A stretch of 62,677 nt of DNA from Mycolicibacter sinensis (GCF_001667375.1 NZ_LZIN01000016.1:1-62677), one strand, 5' to 3'; shown: positions 9,587 through 19,983, counted from the stretch's first letter. Program-made: numbers and translations. Notes: generated by a model not told the origin, from the letters alone.

Positions 9587-11311
9587 TCACTGCTTCATGA
9601 AACCTATAGCGGTGTAGTCCAGATCGGCCAAGCCCGGCGCCCCGAAGTTCGCCAGGGAACTGCGCACCGCCACATTGCCGGTGGTCTGGATCAGCGGCAG
9701 GCTGAACCCCTCGGCCCACAGCAGCGCGTCGACCTCGTTGGCCCGCGCGCGGGCCAACGCCGGGTCCAGCGCCTGCAGCGTCTCCTCGATTTTGGCGTCG
9801 ATCTCCGGGCTGCCGATCTTGCCGAAGTTGGCCTCCCCGTAGGACGCGGAGATCTGGTTCAACCCCGCCAGCGGAAAAGCGTCACCGACCCAACTGAACT
9901 GGGCGATGTCGAAGTCGCCGACGTTGACGTAATCGGTGAAGAAACCACCACCGGCCTTCGAATCCAGCTGCAGCTTCACCCCGATCTGAGCCAGATTGTG
10001 CTGGGCCACCTGGGCGAACTGCCGGGTGCTCGACGCGTCGTAGAACAGGTGCCGGATCACCAGCGGCTGGCCATCCTTCTCCCGGAACTTCCCGTGCAGT
10101 TTCCAACCCAGCGCGTCGAGTTCACGTGTGGCGCGCTCCGGGTCGTAGGCCACCACTTTGCTGTTGTCCTGGTAGCCCTCCTGGCCGGCGACGTAGATGT
10201 GATTGTTCAGCGGCACCGGGTCGGCGGTCAGCCCGCGCTGGGTCACCTTCGCGATCGTGGTCCGGTCGATGCCGCGCATCACCGCCAGCCGCAGCGCCTT
10301 GTCGGACAGGATCGCCCCCGGCGCGCCGTTGAAGGTGAAGTGATTCCAGGCCGGGGTCGGCGCCCGGCGGATCGCGATGCCCTCGGTGCGCCGCGCGATC
10401 GTCAGCTGATCCAGGGTGGCCACCCCGGTGGCGTCGATGGTGTGGTTCTGCAACGCCGGCATCCGGGCGGACTCATCGAGCACCAGGTAGGTGATGGTGT
10501 CCAGTTTCGGCGGCTTGCCCCACCAGTGGGGGTTGCGGGTCAAGGTGATTCGCTGGCTGGTGCGATCCAGTGTCGAGAGCATGAACGGCCCGGCCGAGGG
10601 TCCCGGCCGCCGCAGCTGCGCCTTGTTGAAAGTGTCCGGGTCGGCGGTCATGCTGTGCGGCAGCAGCATCGAGTTGCCGGCGAACATGCCCCGCCATTCG
10701 GCGTAGGGCTTGGCGAAGCGGACCACGGCCTGCCGGTCGTCGACGCCTCTGGTCACCGAGGCGACCCGCTCGGCGCCGTTGGTGGACGCGATCGCGAACC
10801 CGCCGTCGGCGCCGCTGGTGGCATGGATCTGGCTGGCGATGTCGTGCCACGACAGTGGGGTGCCGTCGGACCAGGTCGCCTTCGGGTTGATGGTGTAGGT
10901 GACGACCTGCGGGTTGGTGCCGGTCAACTCGACGCTGGTGAAGTAGTCGGTGTCCACCGCCGCCGAGCCGTCGGGGCCGATGATGAAGGCCCGCGGCATG
11001 GTGGCCTTGAGCATGGCGGCGTTCTCGGCGAGGTTGCCGTCGATGTGCAGCGGGTTGAAGTTCGGCGGGAACTGGTTCATCGACAGCCGCAGGTTGCCGC
11101 CGTCGCGCAGGGTGGCCGGGTCCTGCGGGTTGATGTCGCTGGCGCTGCCCACCGCGGAGACGCCCTCCGGGGCGGTGATGTCCACGGCGGCGCAGCCGCT
11201 CAGCGCCAGCACCAGCGTCGCCAGCATCGCCAACCCGTTGACTCTGCGTCCACCAGGCGCTCTTCTCGCAAAACTTCGTGGTGAGCGCAGAGTCAACGTG
11301 GTTGTGGTCAT
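9587..11311 (-). CDS. oppA: periplasmic-type oligopeptide-binding lipoprotein OppA
   Basis: This 574-residue family-5 extracellular solute-binding protein is anchored by a lipobox (LALSGC near residue 38). Typical family segments follow, for example [39 protein letters not shown] and [15 protein letters not shown] near the end. It captures peptides outside the membrane for the OppBCD importer. It is the last gene of the leftward operon oppB-oppC-oppD-oppA and overlaps oppD by four bases. The length is slightly below the 591 residues I recall for M. tuberculosis OppA. An inferred ligand would be peptides, possibly glutathione-like. Confidence 0.92.
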   Translation of the reverse strand: MTTTTLTLRSPRSFARRAPGGRRVNGLAMLATLVLALSGCAAVDITAPEGVSAVGSASDINPQDPATLRDGGNLRLSMNQFPPNFNPLHIDGNLAENAAMLKATMPRAFIIGPDGSAAVDTDYFTSVELTGTNPQVVTYTINPKATWSDGTPLSWHDIASQIHATSGADGGFAIASTNGAERVASVTRGVDDRQAVVRFAKPYAEWRGMFAGNSMLLPHSMTADPDTFNKAQLRRPGPSAGPFMLSTLDRTSQRITLTRNPHWWGKPPKLDTITYLVLDESARMPALQNHTIDATGVATLDQLTIARRTEGIAIRRAPTPAWNHFTFNGAPGAILSDKALRLAVMRGIDRTTIAKVTQRGLTADPVPLNNHIYVAGQEGYQDNSKVVAYDPERATRELDALGWKLHGKFREKDGQPLVIRHLFYDASSTRQFAQVAQHNLAQIGVKLQLDSKAGGGFFTDYVNVGDFDIAQFSWVGDAFPLAGLNQISASYGEANFGKIGSPEIDAKIEETLQALDPALARARANEVDALLWAEGFSLPLIQTTGNVAVRSSLANFGAPGLADLDYTAIGFMKQ

Positions 11312-13137
11312 GGGACCGGCTCCGGGTGCGGGACGGCGGCCAGCAACCGACGCGTGTAGTCGTGTTGCGGGTCACCGAAAACCTGATCCGCCTCGCCCTG
11401 TTCCACAACCTCCCCGGCGAGCATCACCGCCACGGTGTGCGCCAGATGCTTGACCACCGACAGATCATGCGACACGAACAGATACGACAGGCCGAACTGC
11501 TCCTGTAAATCCAGCAGCAGGTTGATGATTCCGGCTTGAATCGACACATCCAGCGCCGACACCGGCTCATCGAGCGCGAGGATCTTCGGTTGCAGCGCCA
11601 GTGCGCGGGCGATGCCGATCCGCTGCTTCTGTCCGCCGGAGAACTCCGAGGGGTACCGGGCCGCGTCGCCGCGCCGCAGCCCGACCAGCTCCAAAAGCTC
11701 GGCCACTCGCAGATGCGTGGACGCCTTGTCGGAGCCGTTGGCGCGCAACGGTTCGGCCAGTACGTCGAAAACTGGCAGGCGCGGGTCCAGGGAGGCCACC
11801 GGATCCTGGAACACCACCTGCAGGTCGCGACGCAGAGCCCGGCGGCCGCCGCGCTTGAGGGTCGCGACGTCGGTGCCGAGCACCTCGATCGACCCCGACT
11901 GCGGCGCAGTCAGTTCCAGAATCTGGTGCAACGTGGTGGATTTGCCCGAGCCGGACTCGCCGACGATCGCCAGCGTGCGGCCCTGTTGCAACTCGATATT
12001 CACGCCAGAGACCGCGCGGACCTCGCCCACACTGCGGCGAAACACGCCCTTGGTCAGCGGGTAGGTCTTGACCAGGTCACACACCCGCACCACGGTGGGG
12101 GAGTCACCGGGCTGGGATACCGCGACGGCGGTGGGGACGCGATAGATGTCGGCCGCGCTGCGCCCGCCCACCTGATCGGTGTGAATGCAAGCGGCGGACT
12201 GCTCCGGCCCGACGATCAGCAGCTCCGGCTCCTGTGCCCGGCACTCATCGGTGACCAGCGGGCAGCGCGGGGCAAAGGGGCAGCCGGGCTCGATTCCGGC
12301 CAGCGACGGCGGCGCCCCCGGGATCGGCACCAGCCGGGTGCCCTGCGCAGCGTCCAGCCGCGGCACCGACCCCAAAAGCCCCACCGTGTAAGGCATTTTG
12401 CGTCGTCGGTAAAGGGCCTCGACCGGCGCGGCTTCCACCACCCGCCCGGCGTACATCACCAGTGCCCGGTCGGCGAACTCGGCGACCACCCCGAGGTCGT
12501 GGGTGATGATCAGCACCCCAGCGCCGGTCACGTCGCGCGCGGTCTTGAGCACCTCGAGGATCTGGGCCTGCACGGTGACGTCCAGTGCGGTGGTGGGCTC
12601 GTCGCAAATCAGGAGGTCGGGGTCGCACGAGATGGCGATCGCGATCACCACCCGCTGGCGTTCCCCGCCGGAAAGCTCGTGCGGGAACGCCCGCGCCCGC
12701 TCCTGCGGCCGGGAGATCCCTACCAGCTCCAGCAGTTCCACGGCTCGGCGCCGGGCCGCGGCCCGCCCGATCTGGGGATTGTGCACCTCGATGGCCTCGG
12801 CGATCTGATCCCCGACGGTGTAGACCGGCGTGAGCGCCGACATCGGGTCCTGGAACACCATTCCGATGGAGGCACCGCGGACCTTCGACATCGCGGTGTC
12901 GCCCAGGCCGATCAGTTCGGTGCCAGAAAGGCGCACCGACCCGGACACCCGGGCATGCTCGGGCAGCAGGCCCATGACCGCCATGGCCGCCGCGGATTTG
13001 CCGGAGCCGGATTCGCCGACCATCGCCACCACTTCGCCCGGGTCGACCCGATAGCTGATGCCGCGCACCGCCCGCACCGCATCCGCACCGGCGCCGAACG
13101 TCACGGCCAGGTCGGTCACTTCCAGCAGGGCACTCAT
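11308..13137 (-). CDS. oppD: oligopeptide ABC transporter ATPase with two fused ATP-binding domains (OppD-OppF fusion)
   Basis: This 609-residue protein carries two complete ABC ATPase domains in one chain. The first has Walker [10 protein letters not shown], signature LSGGERQR and Walker [13 protein letters not shown]. The second has [17 protein letters not shown] and [11 protein letters not shown]. Each is followed by an oligopeptide-transporter C-terminal segment; the first includes the Cys-rich GCPFAPRCP motif. It therefore replaces separate OppD and OppF. I used the ATG at 13135-13137 ([14 protein letters not shown]), which overlaps oppC by four bases. It powers peptide uptake with OppB, OppC and OppA. 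Confidence 0.94.
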   Translation of the reverse strand: MSALLEVTDLAVTFGAGADAVRAVRGISYRVDPGEVVAMVGESGSGKSAAAMAVMGLLPEHARVSGSVRLSGTELIGLGDTAMSKVRGASIGMVFQDPMSALTPVYTVGDQIAEAIEVHNPQIGRAAARRRAVELLELVGISRPQERARAFPHELSGGERQRVVIAIAISCDPDLLICDEPTTALDVTVQAQILEVLKTARDVTGAGVLIITHDLGVVAEFADRALVMYAGRVVEAAPVEALYRRRKMPYTVGLLGSVPRLDAAQGTRLVPIPGAPPSLAGIEPGCPFAPRCPLVTDECRAQEPELLIVGPEQSAACIHTDQVGGRSAADIYRVPTAVAVSQPGDSPTVVRVCDLVKTYPLTKGVFRRSVGEVRAVSGVNIELQQGRTLAIVGESGSGKSTTLHQILELTAPQSGSIEVLGTDVATLKRGGRRALRRDLQVVFQDPVASLDPRLPVFDVLAEPLRANGSDKASTHLRVAELLELVGLRRGDAARYPSEFSGGQKQRIGIARALALQPKILALDEPVSALDVSIQAGIINLLLDLQEQFGLSYLFVSHDLSVVKHLAHTVAVMLAGEVVEQGEADQVFGDPQHDYTRRLLAAVPHPEPVP

Positions 13138-14015
13138 CCGCGGCTCCGCAGACTCGCGGCGTCGGGGTCCAGGGCGTCGCGCAGGCCGTCGCCGGCGAGG
13201 TTGGCGCAGACCAGGATCGTGATCAGCACCCCGGCCGGGAACAGGAAGACCCACGGGAAGGTGATCGCCGAGGCGGTGCCGTCGGCGATCAAGGTGCCCA
13301 GCGAGACATCCGGTGGCTGAATGCCGAAACCCAGGTAGCTCAAACCGGTTTCGGCCAGGATCGCCACCGCGACGTTGAGTGCGGTGTCGATGATCAGGAT
13401 CGACGCCACGTTCGGCACGATGTGGTCGATGATGATGCGCCGGCTGGAGACGCCCATATACCGCGCGGCGCGGATGAATTCACGTTCCCGCAGGCTCATC
13501 GTCAGCCCGCGCACCATGCGGGCGCTAATCATCCAGCTGAACCCGGCCAGTAGCAGCACCAGCAGCGCGATGTTGCCGCTGTTCTTGGTACGCGGGGTGA
13601 TGATCGCGATCAGAATGAACGCCGGCACCACCAGCAGCAGATCCACCAACCACATCAGCATCCGGTCACGCCACCCGCCGAAGTATCCCGAGATCGCCCC
13701 CACCGTCGCGGCGATCACCGTGGAGATCAGCGCCACGCACACGCCGATCAGCATCGACTTCTGCATGCCGCGCAGGATTTGGGCCAGCAGGTCCTGGCCG
13801 AGGGCGTTGGTGCCCAACCAATGCCGGGCGCCCGGCGGGACCAGCAGTGCGTCGTAGTCCAGGTCGGTGTAGGAGTAGGGCAGCAGCTGGGGCAGCGCGT
13901 AGCAACCGACGAACATCACTGCCAGCAGCGCCAGCGCGCCCACCGCGGTGCGGCTGCGCAGAAAGCGGCGCAGCACCAGGGTGCGCCGGGAGGCGAACTC
14001 GATCTCGGTGGTCAT
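13134..14015 (-). CDS. oppC: oligopeptide ABC transporter permease OppC
   Basis: This 293-residue inner-membrane permease has a DppC/OppC layout: a cytoplasmic N-terminus with Arg-rich [12 protein letters not shown], a first helix, then five helices after the periplasmic loop. The conserved EAA-type loop is seen in [27 protein letters not shown]. The start at 14013-14015 overlaps oppB by four bases. It forms the transmembrane channel together with OppB. Confidence 0.93.
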   Translation of the reverse strand: MTTEIEFASRRTLVLRRFLRSRTAVGALALLAVMFVGCYALPQLLPYSYTDLDYDALLVPPGARHWLGTNALGQDLLAQILRGMQKSMLIGVCVALISTVIAATVGAISGYFGGWRDRMLMWLVDLLLVVPAFILIAIITPRTKNSGNIALLVLLLAGFSWMISARMVRGLTMSLREREFIRAARYMGVSSRRIIIDHIVPNVASILIIDTALNVAVAILAETGLSYLGFGIQPPDVSLGTLIADGTASAITFPWVFLFPAGVLITILVCANLAGDGLRDALDPDAASLRSRG

Positions 14016-14986
14016 GACACCCGCACCCGGGGATCGAGCAGCGCGTAGATGACGTCGGAGAGCAGCCCGGCGGCCAGCACCACCGCACCGGAGAACACCG
14101 TGATCGCCGCGACGATGTTGGTGTCCTGGGTCGCCACCCCCTGCACCACCCATTCGCCCATGCCGTGCCAGCCGAAGATCTTCTCCACGAACACCGCCCC
14201 GGTGACCAGCCCGGCCACCCCGTAGGCGAACAGGGTGGCCATCGGGATCAACGCGGTACGCAGCCCGTGTTTGAACAGGGCGCGTCGCCGGGTCAGGCCC
14301 TTGGCGCGGGCGGTGCGGATGAAGTCCTGGCCCAGTACGTCGAGCATCGCGTTGCGCTGGTAGCGGCTGAAGCCGGCCGCGGCGCCCAGCGCCAGCGTCA
14401 GCGACGGCAACACCAGGTGCTGCAGCCGATCGGCCAGCCCCGGCCAGAAGCCGGTGACCAGCCCGGGCGACGTCTCCCCGGTGTAGTCGAACAGCTGCGC
14501 CCCCAGCGCCCAGTTCACCCGCAGCGCGCTCAAAATCACCAGGTTGGCCAGCACGAAGGTAGGCACCGACAGCACCAGCAGTGCCGCCATGGTGATGACC
14601 CGGTCGGAGAACCGATACTGGCGCACCGCTCCCCAGGCGCCGGCCACCACCCCGATGACGGTGCCGGCCAGGGAGCCGACGACCAGCAGGCGCAGGCTGA
14701 CCCCGATGCGCCGGCCCAATTCCCCCGAGACCGGCTGGCCGGTGACCGTGACGCCGAAATCGCCGCGGACGGCGTGTGAGGCCCAGTGGGCGTAGCGCAG
14801 CGGAATGGGCTTGTCCAGGCCCAGTTCCGCGGCCTTGGCGTCGATGACGGCCTGCGGCGGGCGCGGGTTGCGCTGCATCAGGCTGTCCAGCGGGGCGAAC
14901 GCCAGCGAGGTCAGGCAGAACGTCAGGAACGATGCGAGGCCCAGCAGCACCAGGTAGTTCAGCGCCCGGCCGGCCAGGAACCGCAT
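14012..14986 (-). CDS. oppB: oligopeptide ABC transporter permease OppB
   Basis: This 324-residue permease is the first gene of the opp operon. It shows the DppB/OppB pattern, with the N-terminal helix NYLVLLGLASFLTFCL, the conserved segment LDKPIPLRYAHW before the second helix, and the EAA loop QDFIRTARAKGLTRRRALFKHGLR. The ATG at 14984-14986 (MRFLAGRALNYLV) gives the family length; the longer upstream frame has no support. The 178 bases upstream are shared with the divergent carbonic anhydrase gene and should hold both promoters. Confidence 0.92.
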   Translation of the reverse strand: MRFLAGRALNYLVLLGLASFLTFCLTSLAFAPLDSLMQRNPRPPQAVIDAKAAELGLDKPIPLRYAHWASHAVRGDFGVTVTGQPVSGELGRRIGVSLRLLVVGSLAGTVIGVVAGAWGAVRQYRFSDRVITMAALLVLSVPTFVLANLVILSALRVNWALGAQLFDYTGETSPGLVTGFWPGLADRLQHLVLPSLTLALGAAAGFSRYQRNAMLDVLGQDFIRTARAKGLTRRRALFKHGLRTALIPMATLFAYGVAGLVTGAVFVEKIFGWHGMGEWVVQGVATQDTNIVAAITVFSGAVVLAAGLLSDVIYALLDPRVRVS

Positions 14987-15164
14987 CACGGCGCGGCCTC
15001 CCAGACGTGCGGCATCAGCACAGGGTAGAGGGTGGGCGCTGTCGTCTGGGTGAGCCGGGGGAGCCGCTGCGCACAACGCTTTGATTCCAATGATTTTTAT
15101 CCGTGGATTCCCGGGGGACTTTTATTAGGCTCGGCATGCGGACTGCGACAGATGGAGAAACCCT

Positions 15165-15656
15165 GTGACCGTTACCGACGACTACCTGGCCAACAACGCG
15201 GAGTATGCGAAGACCTTCAAGGGTCCGCTGCCCATGCCGCCGAGCAAACACGTCGCGATCGTCGCCTGCATGGACGCCCGGCTGGACGTGTATCGCGTGC
15301 TGGGTATCAATGAAGGCGAAGCGCACGCGATCCGCAACGCCGGCGGCGTCATCTCCGACGACGCGATCCGGTCGCTGGCGATCAGCCAGCGTCTGTTGGG
15401 CACCCGCGAGATCATCCTGATTCACCACACCGACTGCGGGATGCTCACCTTCACCGACGACGAGTTCAAGCGCTCCATTCTGGAGGAGACCGGCATCCGG
15501 CCCGGCTGGGCGGCCGAGGCATTCCCCGACCCGGCCGAAGACGTCAAGCAGTCGTTGCGCAGGGTCAAGGCCAGCCCGTTCATTACCCAGACCACGTCGC
15601 TGCGCGGGTTCGTCTTCGACGTCGCCACCGGCAAGCTCGACGAAATCACCGTCTAG
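15165..15656 (+). CDS. canA: beta-class carbonic anhydrase (Rv1284-like)
   Basis: This 163-residue beta-carbonic anhydrase interconverts CO2 and bicarbonate. The zinc ligands and active-site dyad are visible: Cys35 with Asp37 and Arg39 in CMDARLD, and His88 and Cys91 in HHTDCGM. The start is GTG at 15165, preceded by GATGGAGAAACCC. The size and sequence match the short mycobacterial enzyme Rv1284. It reads divergently from oppB and is followed by a structured intergenic repeat before cysD. Confidence 0.95.
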   Translation: MTVTDDYLANNAEYAKTFKGPLPMPPSKHVAIVACMDARLDVYRVLGINEGEAHAIRNAGGVISDDAIRSLAISQRLLGTREIILIHHTDCGMLTFTDDEFKRSILEETGIRPGWAAEAFPDPAEDVKQSLRRVKASPFITQTTSLRGFVFDVATGKLDEITV

Positions 15657-15671
15657 CCCCGCCTGGTTTCG

Positions 15672-15729
15672 CGAGGGTGCGTGTCGGTACGCGACACGCC
15701 GTCGAATTGCGTACAGGTGCGCACCCTCG
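15672..15729. repeat. nested palindromic element (three-way junction type) between canA and cysD
   Basis: A perfect 10-bp outer pair (CGAGGGTGCG at 15672-15681 and CGCACCCTCG at 15720-15729) encloses an inner hairpin GTGTCG...CGACAC (15681-15697). A GTACGC/GCGTAC pair (15687-15692 and 15709-15714) offers an alternative fold. Elements of this look are scattered between genes in several mycobacteria as far as I recall. Here it could also act as the canA terminator. Confidence 0.6.
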
Positions 15730-15787
15730 TCGGGGAAGAATCCCGCGGGGAGGGCCCAGATCACGTTGACAGCCGGCTGGCCGGGCT

Positions 15788-15837
15788 GGTTACATAACCG
15801 CCTATAACCAATAAATCTGGTAAGTCTCACCAAGATT
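15788..15837. promoter_or_regulatory. palindromic operator-like sites upstream of cysD
   Basis: A 12-bp inverted repeat GGTTA-CA-TAACC lies at 15788-15799. A further TAACC follows, and then an interrupted inverted repeat AATCTGGT (15814-15821) / ACC-AAGATT (15829-15837). All lie within 75 bases of the cysD start, in locally AT-rich sequence. An Rrf2-type regulator is encoded just downstream of the operon and could be the binder. This is inference from position only. Confidence 0.4.
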
Positions 15838-15859
15838 ATCGGGAAGCAGCCGAGGACTC

Positions 15860-16789
15860 ATGACCAGCAACGTCACCGCGCCAACCACGGCCGGCCACTA
15901 TCAGCTGACGCATCTGCGCACGCTGGAGGCCGAGGCCATCCACATCATCCGGGAGGTGGCCGCGGAGTTCGAGCGGCCGGTGCTGCTGTTCTCCGGCGGC
16001 AAGGACTCCATCGTCATGCTGCACCTGGCGGTCAAGGCGTTCGCGCCGGGCCGGTTGCCGTTCCCGGTGATGCACGTCGACACCGGCCACAACTTCGACG
16101 AGGTCATCGCCGCCCGCGACGAGTTGGTCGAGCGGACCGGCGTGCGACTGGTGGTCGCCAGCGTGCAGGACGATATCGACGCCGGACGGGTGATTGACGA
16201 CGGGCCATCGCGCAACCCGCTGCAGACCGTCACCTTGCTGCGGGCCATCCGGGAGAACAAGTTCGACGCGGCGTTCGGCGGTGCCCGCCGCGACGAGGAG
16301 AAGGCCCGCGCCAAGGAGCGGGTGTTCAGCTTCCGCGACGAGTTCGGCCAGTGGGACCCCAAGGCGCAACGTCCCGAGCTGTGGAACCTCTACAACGGCA
16401 GGCACCGCGCCGGCGAGCACATCCGGGTCTTCCCGCTGTCGAACTGGACCGAGTTCGACATCTGGTCCTACATCGGCGCCGAGGAAATCACCCTGCCGTC
16501 AATCTATTTCGCGCATCAGCGCAAGGTGTTCCAGCGCGACGGGATGCTGCTGGCCGACCACGAATTCCTGCGGCCCGTCGACGGTGAAGAGGTGTTCGAG
16601 ACCTCGGTGCGCTTCCGTACCGTCGGCGACGTCACCTGCACCGGGTGCGTGGAGTCGACGGCGGACACCGTGGAGGCGGTGATCGCCGAGACCGCGGTGT
16701 CGCGGCTGACCGAGCGCGGGGCCACCCGCGCCGACGACCGGATCTCCGAAGCCGGCATGGAAGACCGCAAGAGGCAGGGGTATTTCTGA
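15860..16789 (+). CDS. cysD: sulfate adenylyltransferase subunit 2 (CysD)
   Basis: This 309-residue ATP sulfurylase subunit has the PP-loop motif LLFSGGKDSIVML near residue 44 and the conserved tail segment RFRTVGDVTCTGCVES. With the GTPase CysN it makes adenosine 5'-phosphosulfate from sulfate and ATP in the cytoplasm, the first step of sulfate assimilation. The start ATG at 15860 follows GGGAAGCAGCCGAGGA. The stop overlaps the cysNC start by one base (TGATG). Confidence 0.97.
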   Translation: MTSNVTAPTTAGHYQLTHLRTLEAEAIHIIREVAAEFERPVLLFSGGKDSIVMLHLAVKAFAPGRLPFPVMHVDTGHNFDEVIAARDELVERTGVRLVVASVQDDIDAGRVIDDGPSRNPLQTVTLLRAIRENKFDAAFGGARRDEEKARAKERVFSFRDEFGQWDPKAQRPELWNLYNGRHRAGEHIRVFPLSNWTEFDIWSYIGAEEITLPSIYFAHQRKVFQRDGMLLADHEFLRPVDGEEVFETSVRFRTVGDVTCTGCVESTADTVEAVIAETAVSRLTERGATRADDRISEAGMEDRKRQGYF

Positions 16790-18642
16790 TGAGCGCGGCA
16801 ACCACGCTGCTTCGTATCGCGACGGCCGGCTCGGTCGACGACGGCAAGTCCACCCTGATCGGGCGGCTGCTATTCGACTCCAAGGCCGTGATGGAGGACC
16901 AGCTGGCCTCGGTCGAGCGCACCTCGCGCGAGCGCGGTCACGACTACACCGACCTGGCGCTGGTCACCGACGGCTTGCGCGCCGAGCGCGAGCAGGGCAT
17001 CACCATCGACGTCGCCTACCGCTACTTCGCCACGCCCAAGCGGAAATTCATCATCGCCGACACACCCGGGCACATCCAGTACACCCGCAACATGGTCACC
17101 GGTGCCTCGACCGCCCAGCTGGCGATCGTGCTGGTCGACGCGCGCCACGGTTTGCAGGAGCAGTCTCGCCGGCACACCTTCCTGGCGTCGCTGCTGGGAA
17201 TCCGGCACATCGTGCTCGCCGTGAACAAGATGGACCTGATCGACTGGGACGCCGAACGATTCGAGGCGATCCGCGACGACTTCCACTCGTTCGCCACCCG
17301 CCTGGACGTGCACGACGTGACGACCATCCCGATCTCAGCCCTGCTCGGCGACAACGTGGTGACCAAGTCCGACAAGACTCCCTACTACGACGGCCCGGCA
17401 CTGCTGTCGCACCTGGAGGACGTCTACATCGCCGGTGACCGCAACCTGGTCGACGTGCGCTTCCCGGTGCAGTACGTGATCCGCCCTCAGACCCATGAAC
17501 ACGCCGATCACCGCAGCTACGCCGGCACGGTAGCCAGCGGTGTGCTGCGTCCCGGTGACGACGTGGTGGTGCTGCCGTCGGGCAAACCGACCCGCGTCGC
17601 GGCGATCGAGGGCCCCAATGGCGCGGTGGCCGAAGCGTTTCCGCCGATGGCGGTCTCGGTCAGCCTCACCGACGACATCGACATCTCCCGCGGCGACATG
17701 ATCGCCCGCACCAACAACCAGCCGCGCATCGCCCAGGACTTCGACGCCACGGTGTGCTGGATGGCCGACGGCGCGACGTTGCAGCCGGGCAACGACTACA
17801 TCATCAAGCACACCACCCGCACCACCCGGGTGAAGGTGATGGCGCTGGACTACCGCCTCGACGTCAACACCCTGCACCGGGACAAGGAAGCGAACGCGTT
17901 GCAGCTCAACGAACTCGGTCGTGTCTCGTTGCGCGCCCAAGTTCCGCTGATGCTGGACGAATTCAGCCACAACGACGCCACCGGATCGTTCATCCTCATC
18001 GACCAGGTCACCAATGGAACGGTGGCGGCCGGCATGGTGCTGCGTGACGTGTCGGGCCGTGCCGCCAGCCCCAACACGGTGCGCCACGACTCGCTGGTCA
18101 CCGCGGCCGACCGGTTGTCGAAGGGCCGCACGGTGTGGTTGACCGGGCTGTCCGGCGCCGGTAAGTCGTCGGTCGCCATGCGCGTCGAGCAGCTGCTGCT
18201 CGAAAGGGGAACGCCCGCCTACGTTCTCGACGGCGACAACCTGCGGCACGGGCTCAACGCCGACCTCGGCTTCTCGATGGCCGACCGCGCCGAGAACCTG
18301 CGACGGCTGGCGCACGTGGCGACCCTGCTGGCCGATTCCGGGCAGATCGTGCTGGTGCCGGCGATCAGTCCGCTGATCGAACACCGCCAGCTGGCCCGTC
18401 AGGTGCACACCGACGCCGGTTTCGATTTCATCGAAGTGTTCTGCGATACCCCGCTCGAAGAGTGCGAGCAGCGCGACCCCAAGGGGCTGTACGCGAAAGC
18501 GCGAGCGGGGCTGATCACCCACTTCACTGGCATCGACAGCCCGTATCAGCGCCCGCGCAACCCCGACGTGCGGTTGAGCTCGCAGAACAGCGTCGACGAG
18601 CAGGCCCGCCAGGTCATCGCCGCGATCGACGGCCGCAAGTGA
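16789..18642 (+). CDS. cysN: bifunctional sulfate adenylyltransferase subunit 1 / APS kinase (CysN-CysC fusion)
   Basis: This 617-residue fusion has an EF-Tu-like GTPase N-terminal part and an APS kinase C-terminal part. The GTPase motifs are GSVDDGKST near residue 14, DTPGH near residue 92 and NKMD near residue 146. The kinase starts near residue 445 with P-loop GLSGAGKSS and has the DGDNLRHGL segment. It drives ATP sulfurylase by GTP hydrolysis and then phosphorylates APS to PAPS. The start was moved to the ATG at 16789, overlapping the cysD stop. The downstream cysQ overlaps by four bases. Confidence 0.97.
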   Translation: MSAATTLLRIATAGSVDDGKSTLIGRLLFDSKAVMEDQLASVERTSRERGHDYTDLALVTDGLRAEREQGITIDVAYRYFATPKRKFIIADTPGHIQYTRNMVTGASTAQLAIVLVDARHGLQEQSRRHTFLASLLGIRHIVLAVNKMDLIDWDAERFEAIRDDFHSFATRLDVHDVTTIPISALLGDNVVTKSDKTPYYDGPALLSHLEDVYIAGDRNLVDVRFPVQYVIRPQTHEHADHRSYAGTVASGVLRPGDDVVVLPSGKPTRVAAIEGPNGAVAEAFPPMAVSVSLTDDIDISRGDMIARTNNQPRIAQDFDATVCWMADGATLQPGNDYIIKHTTRTTRVKVMALDYRLDVNTLHRDKEANALQLNELGRVSLRAQVPLMLDEFSHNDATGSFILIDQVTNGTVAAGMVLRDVSGRAASPNTVRHDSLVTAADRLSKGRTVWLTGLSGAGKSSVAMRVEQLLLERGTPAYVLDGDNLRHGLNADLGFSMADRAENLRRLAHVATLLADSGQIVLVPAISPLIEHRQLARQVHTDAGFDFIEVFCDTPLEECEQRDPKGLYAKARAGLITHFTGIDSPYQRPRNPDVRLSSQNSVDEQARQVIAAIDGRK

Positions 18643-19367
18643 ACGACCACCAGCTGGCCGCCCAGCTCGCCGCCGACGCGGGCCGGCTGCTGCTGGCAGT
18701 CCGCGAGGAACTGGCCGATGCCCCACCAGCCGAGCGGAAAGCCGCCGGAGACAAGCGCTCTCACGATTATTTGATGACGGCGCTGGCCGCCGAACGCCCC
18801 GACGACGCGGTGCTGTCGGAGGAGGGCGCGGACAACCCCGTCCGGCTCAACACCGAGCGGGTGTGGATCGTCGACCCCCTGGACGGCACCCGGGAATTCT
18901 CCGAGCTGGACCGTGACGACTGGGCTGTGCACGTCGCGCTGTGGCAGGCCGGAGAGTTGGCCGCCGGGGCGGTGGCAATGCCCGCGCGCGGCATCACCCT
19001 GGCCACTCCGACCGTCACCGCTCCCTCCGCGTATACCGGCCAGCCTCGGATCGCGGTGTCGCGCAGCCGCCCGCCGGCGATCGCCGAAACCGTGCGTGAG
19101 CGCCTCGACGGTGTCCTGGTGCCGATGGGCTCGGCAGGGGTCAAGGTCGCCGCCGTCGTGCAGGGCGCCGCTGATGTCTACGTCCACGCCGGCGGGCAGT
19201 ACGAGTGGGACTCGGCCGCGCCGGTGGCCGTCGCCCGGGCCGCCGGCCTGCACACCTCGCGCATCGACGGCTCGCCGCTGGCCTACAACCGGCCCGATCC
19301 GCTGCTGCCCGACCTGGTGGTCTGCCGCCCCGAATACGCCCAAGCAGTGCTCGCCGCGATCGGCTGA
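18639..19367 (+). CDS. cysQ: CysQ-like 3'(2'),5'-bisphosphate nucleotidase
   Basis: This 242-residue inositol-monophosphatase superfamily protein has the metal-binding motifs SEEG (near residue 65), [12 protein letters not shown] (near residue 78) and WDSAAPVAV near residue 191. CysQ removes the 3' phosphate of PAP, the by-product of PAPS use, so its place behind cysD and cysNC fits pathway logic. The start GTG at 18639 overlaps the cysNC stop by four bases. In M. tuberculosis the cysQ gene I know (Rv2131c) is elsewhere, so this is either a second or a relocated copy. Confidence 0.88.
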   Translation: MNDHQLAAQLAADAGRLLLAVREELADAPPAERKAAGDKRSHDYLMTALAAERPDDAVLSEEGADNPVRLNTERVWIVDPLDGTREFSELDRDDWAVHVALWQAGELAAGAVAMPARGITLATPTVTAPSAYTGQPRIAVSRSRPPAIAETVRERLDGVLVPMGSAGVKVAAVVQGAADVYVHAGGQYEWDSAAPVAVARAAGLHTSRIDGSPLAYNRPDPLLPDLVVCRPEYAQAVLAAIG

Positions 19368-19391
19368 GGGCGCCGGAAAATCGACCGCCCG

Positions 19392-19427
19392 CCTTCTCCT
19401 CATCGCTTCGGTCTGCATCGTCGCCGG
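19392..19427 (-). repeat. MIRU-like repeat upstream of the Rrf2 gene
   Basis: Read on the minus strand, this begins with CCGGCGACGATGCAG and continues to GAAGCGATGAGGAGAAGG. The same two blocks occur at 49294-49362, where extra bases separate them. They resemble the core of M. tuberculosis mycobacterial interspersed repetitive units as I remember them. It fills most of the 80-base gap between cysQ and the regulator. Confidence 0.6.
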
Positions 19428-19450
19428 GCGCAGATGGCAGAATCGCCATG

Positions 19451-19924
19451 ATGCGGATGTCGGCCAAGGCGGAGTACGCGGTGCGGGCGATGGTCCAACT
19501 CGCCACCGCCGAGCCGGGCACCTTGGTCAAGACCGACGACATTGCCGCTGCTCAGGGCATCCCGGCGCAGTTCCTGGTCGACATCCTGTCGGATCTGCGC
19601 ACCGACCGGCTGGTGCGCAGCCAGCGCGGCCGTGACGGCGGCTACGAACTGGCCCGCGCGGCCACCGAGATCAGCGTCGCCGACGTGCTGCGCAGCATCG
19701 ACGGCCCGCTGGCCAGCGTCCGTGACATCGGCCTGGGTGATCTGCCCTATGCGGGCCCGACTGCCGCGCTGACCGACGTGTGGCGGGCGTTGCGGGCCAG
19801 CATGCGGTCGGTGCTCGAGCAGACCAGCCTGGCCGACGTGGCCTCCGGTGAATTGCCCGCGCATGTCGCCGAGTTTGCCACCGACTACCGCACCCAGGAA
19901 CGCCAGCGCGGCCACGGCAGCTGA
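19451..19924 (+). CDS. Rrf2-family transcriptional regulator (Rv1287-like)
   Basis: This 157-residue Rrf2-family repressor starts [18 protein letters not shown] and has a winged helix-turn-helix (about residues 25-65, ending in [11 protein letters not shown]). It contains no cysteine, so it cannot hold an iron-sulfur cluster like IscR and is closer to CymR-type members, which sense sulfur metabolites through a partner. Its location behind cysD-cysNC-cysQ suggests it controls sulfate assimilation, which is inference. ATG at 19448 is an alternative start one codon upstream. Confidence 0.88.
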   Translation: MRMSAKAEYAVRAMVQLATAEPGTLVKTDDIAAAQGIPAQFLVDILSDLRTDRLVRSQRGRDGGYELARAATEISVADVLRSIDGPLASVRDIGLGDLPYAGPTAALTDVWRALRASMRSVLEQTSLADVASGELPAHVAEFATDYRTQERQRGHGS

Positions 19925-19974
19925 TTCGGTGGTCCAGCTTCGGCTCTCCTTCGTCGAGCCTCGCTAACCGCCGG
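19924..19974 (-). repeat. diverged inverted copy of the 57-bp palindromic repeat
   Basis: On the minus strand this stretch shares most bases with the 57-bp units at 47671-47784, including GCGAGGCTCGACG and GAGAGCCGAAGCTGG. It forms a hairpin with GGCTC/GAGCC in the stem. It lies exactly between the convergent stops of the Rrf2 and VOC genes, so it probably also ends transcription from both sides. Confidence 0.75.
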
Positions 19975-19983
19975 GGCTGAGTG

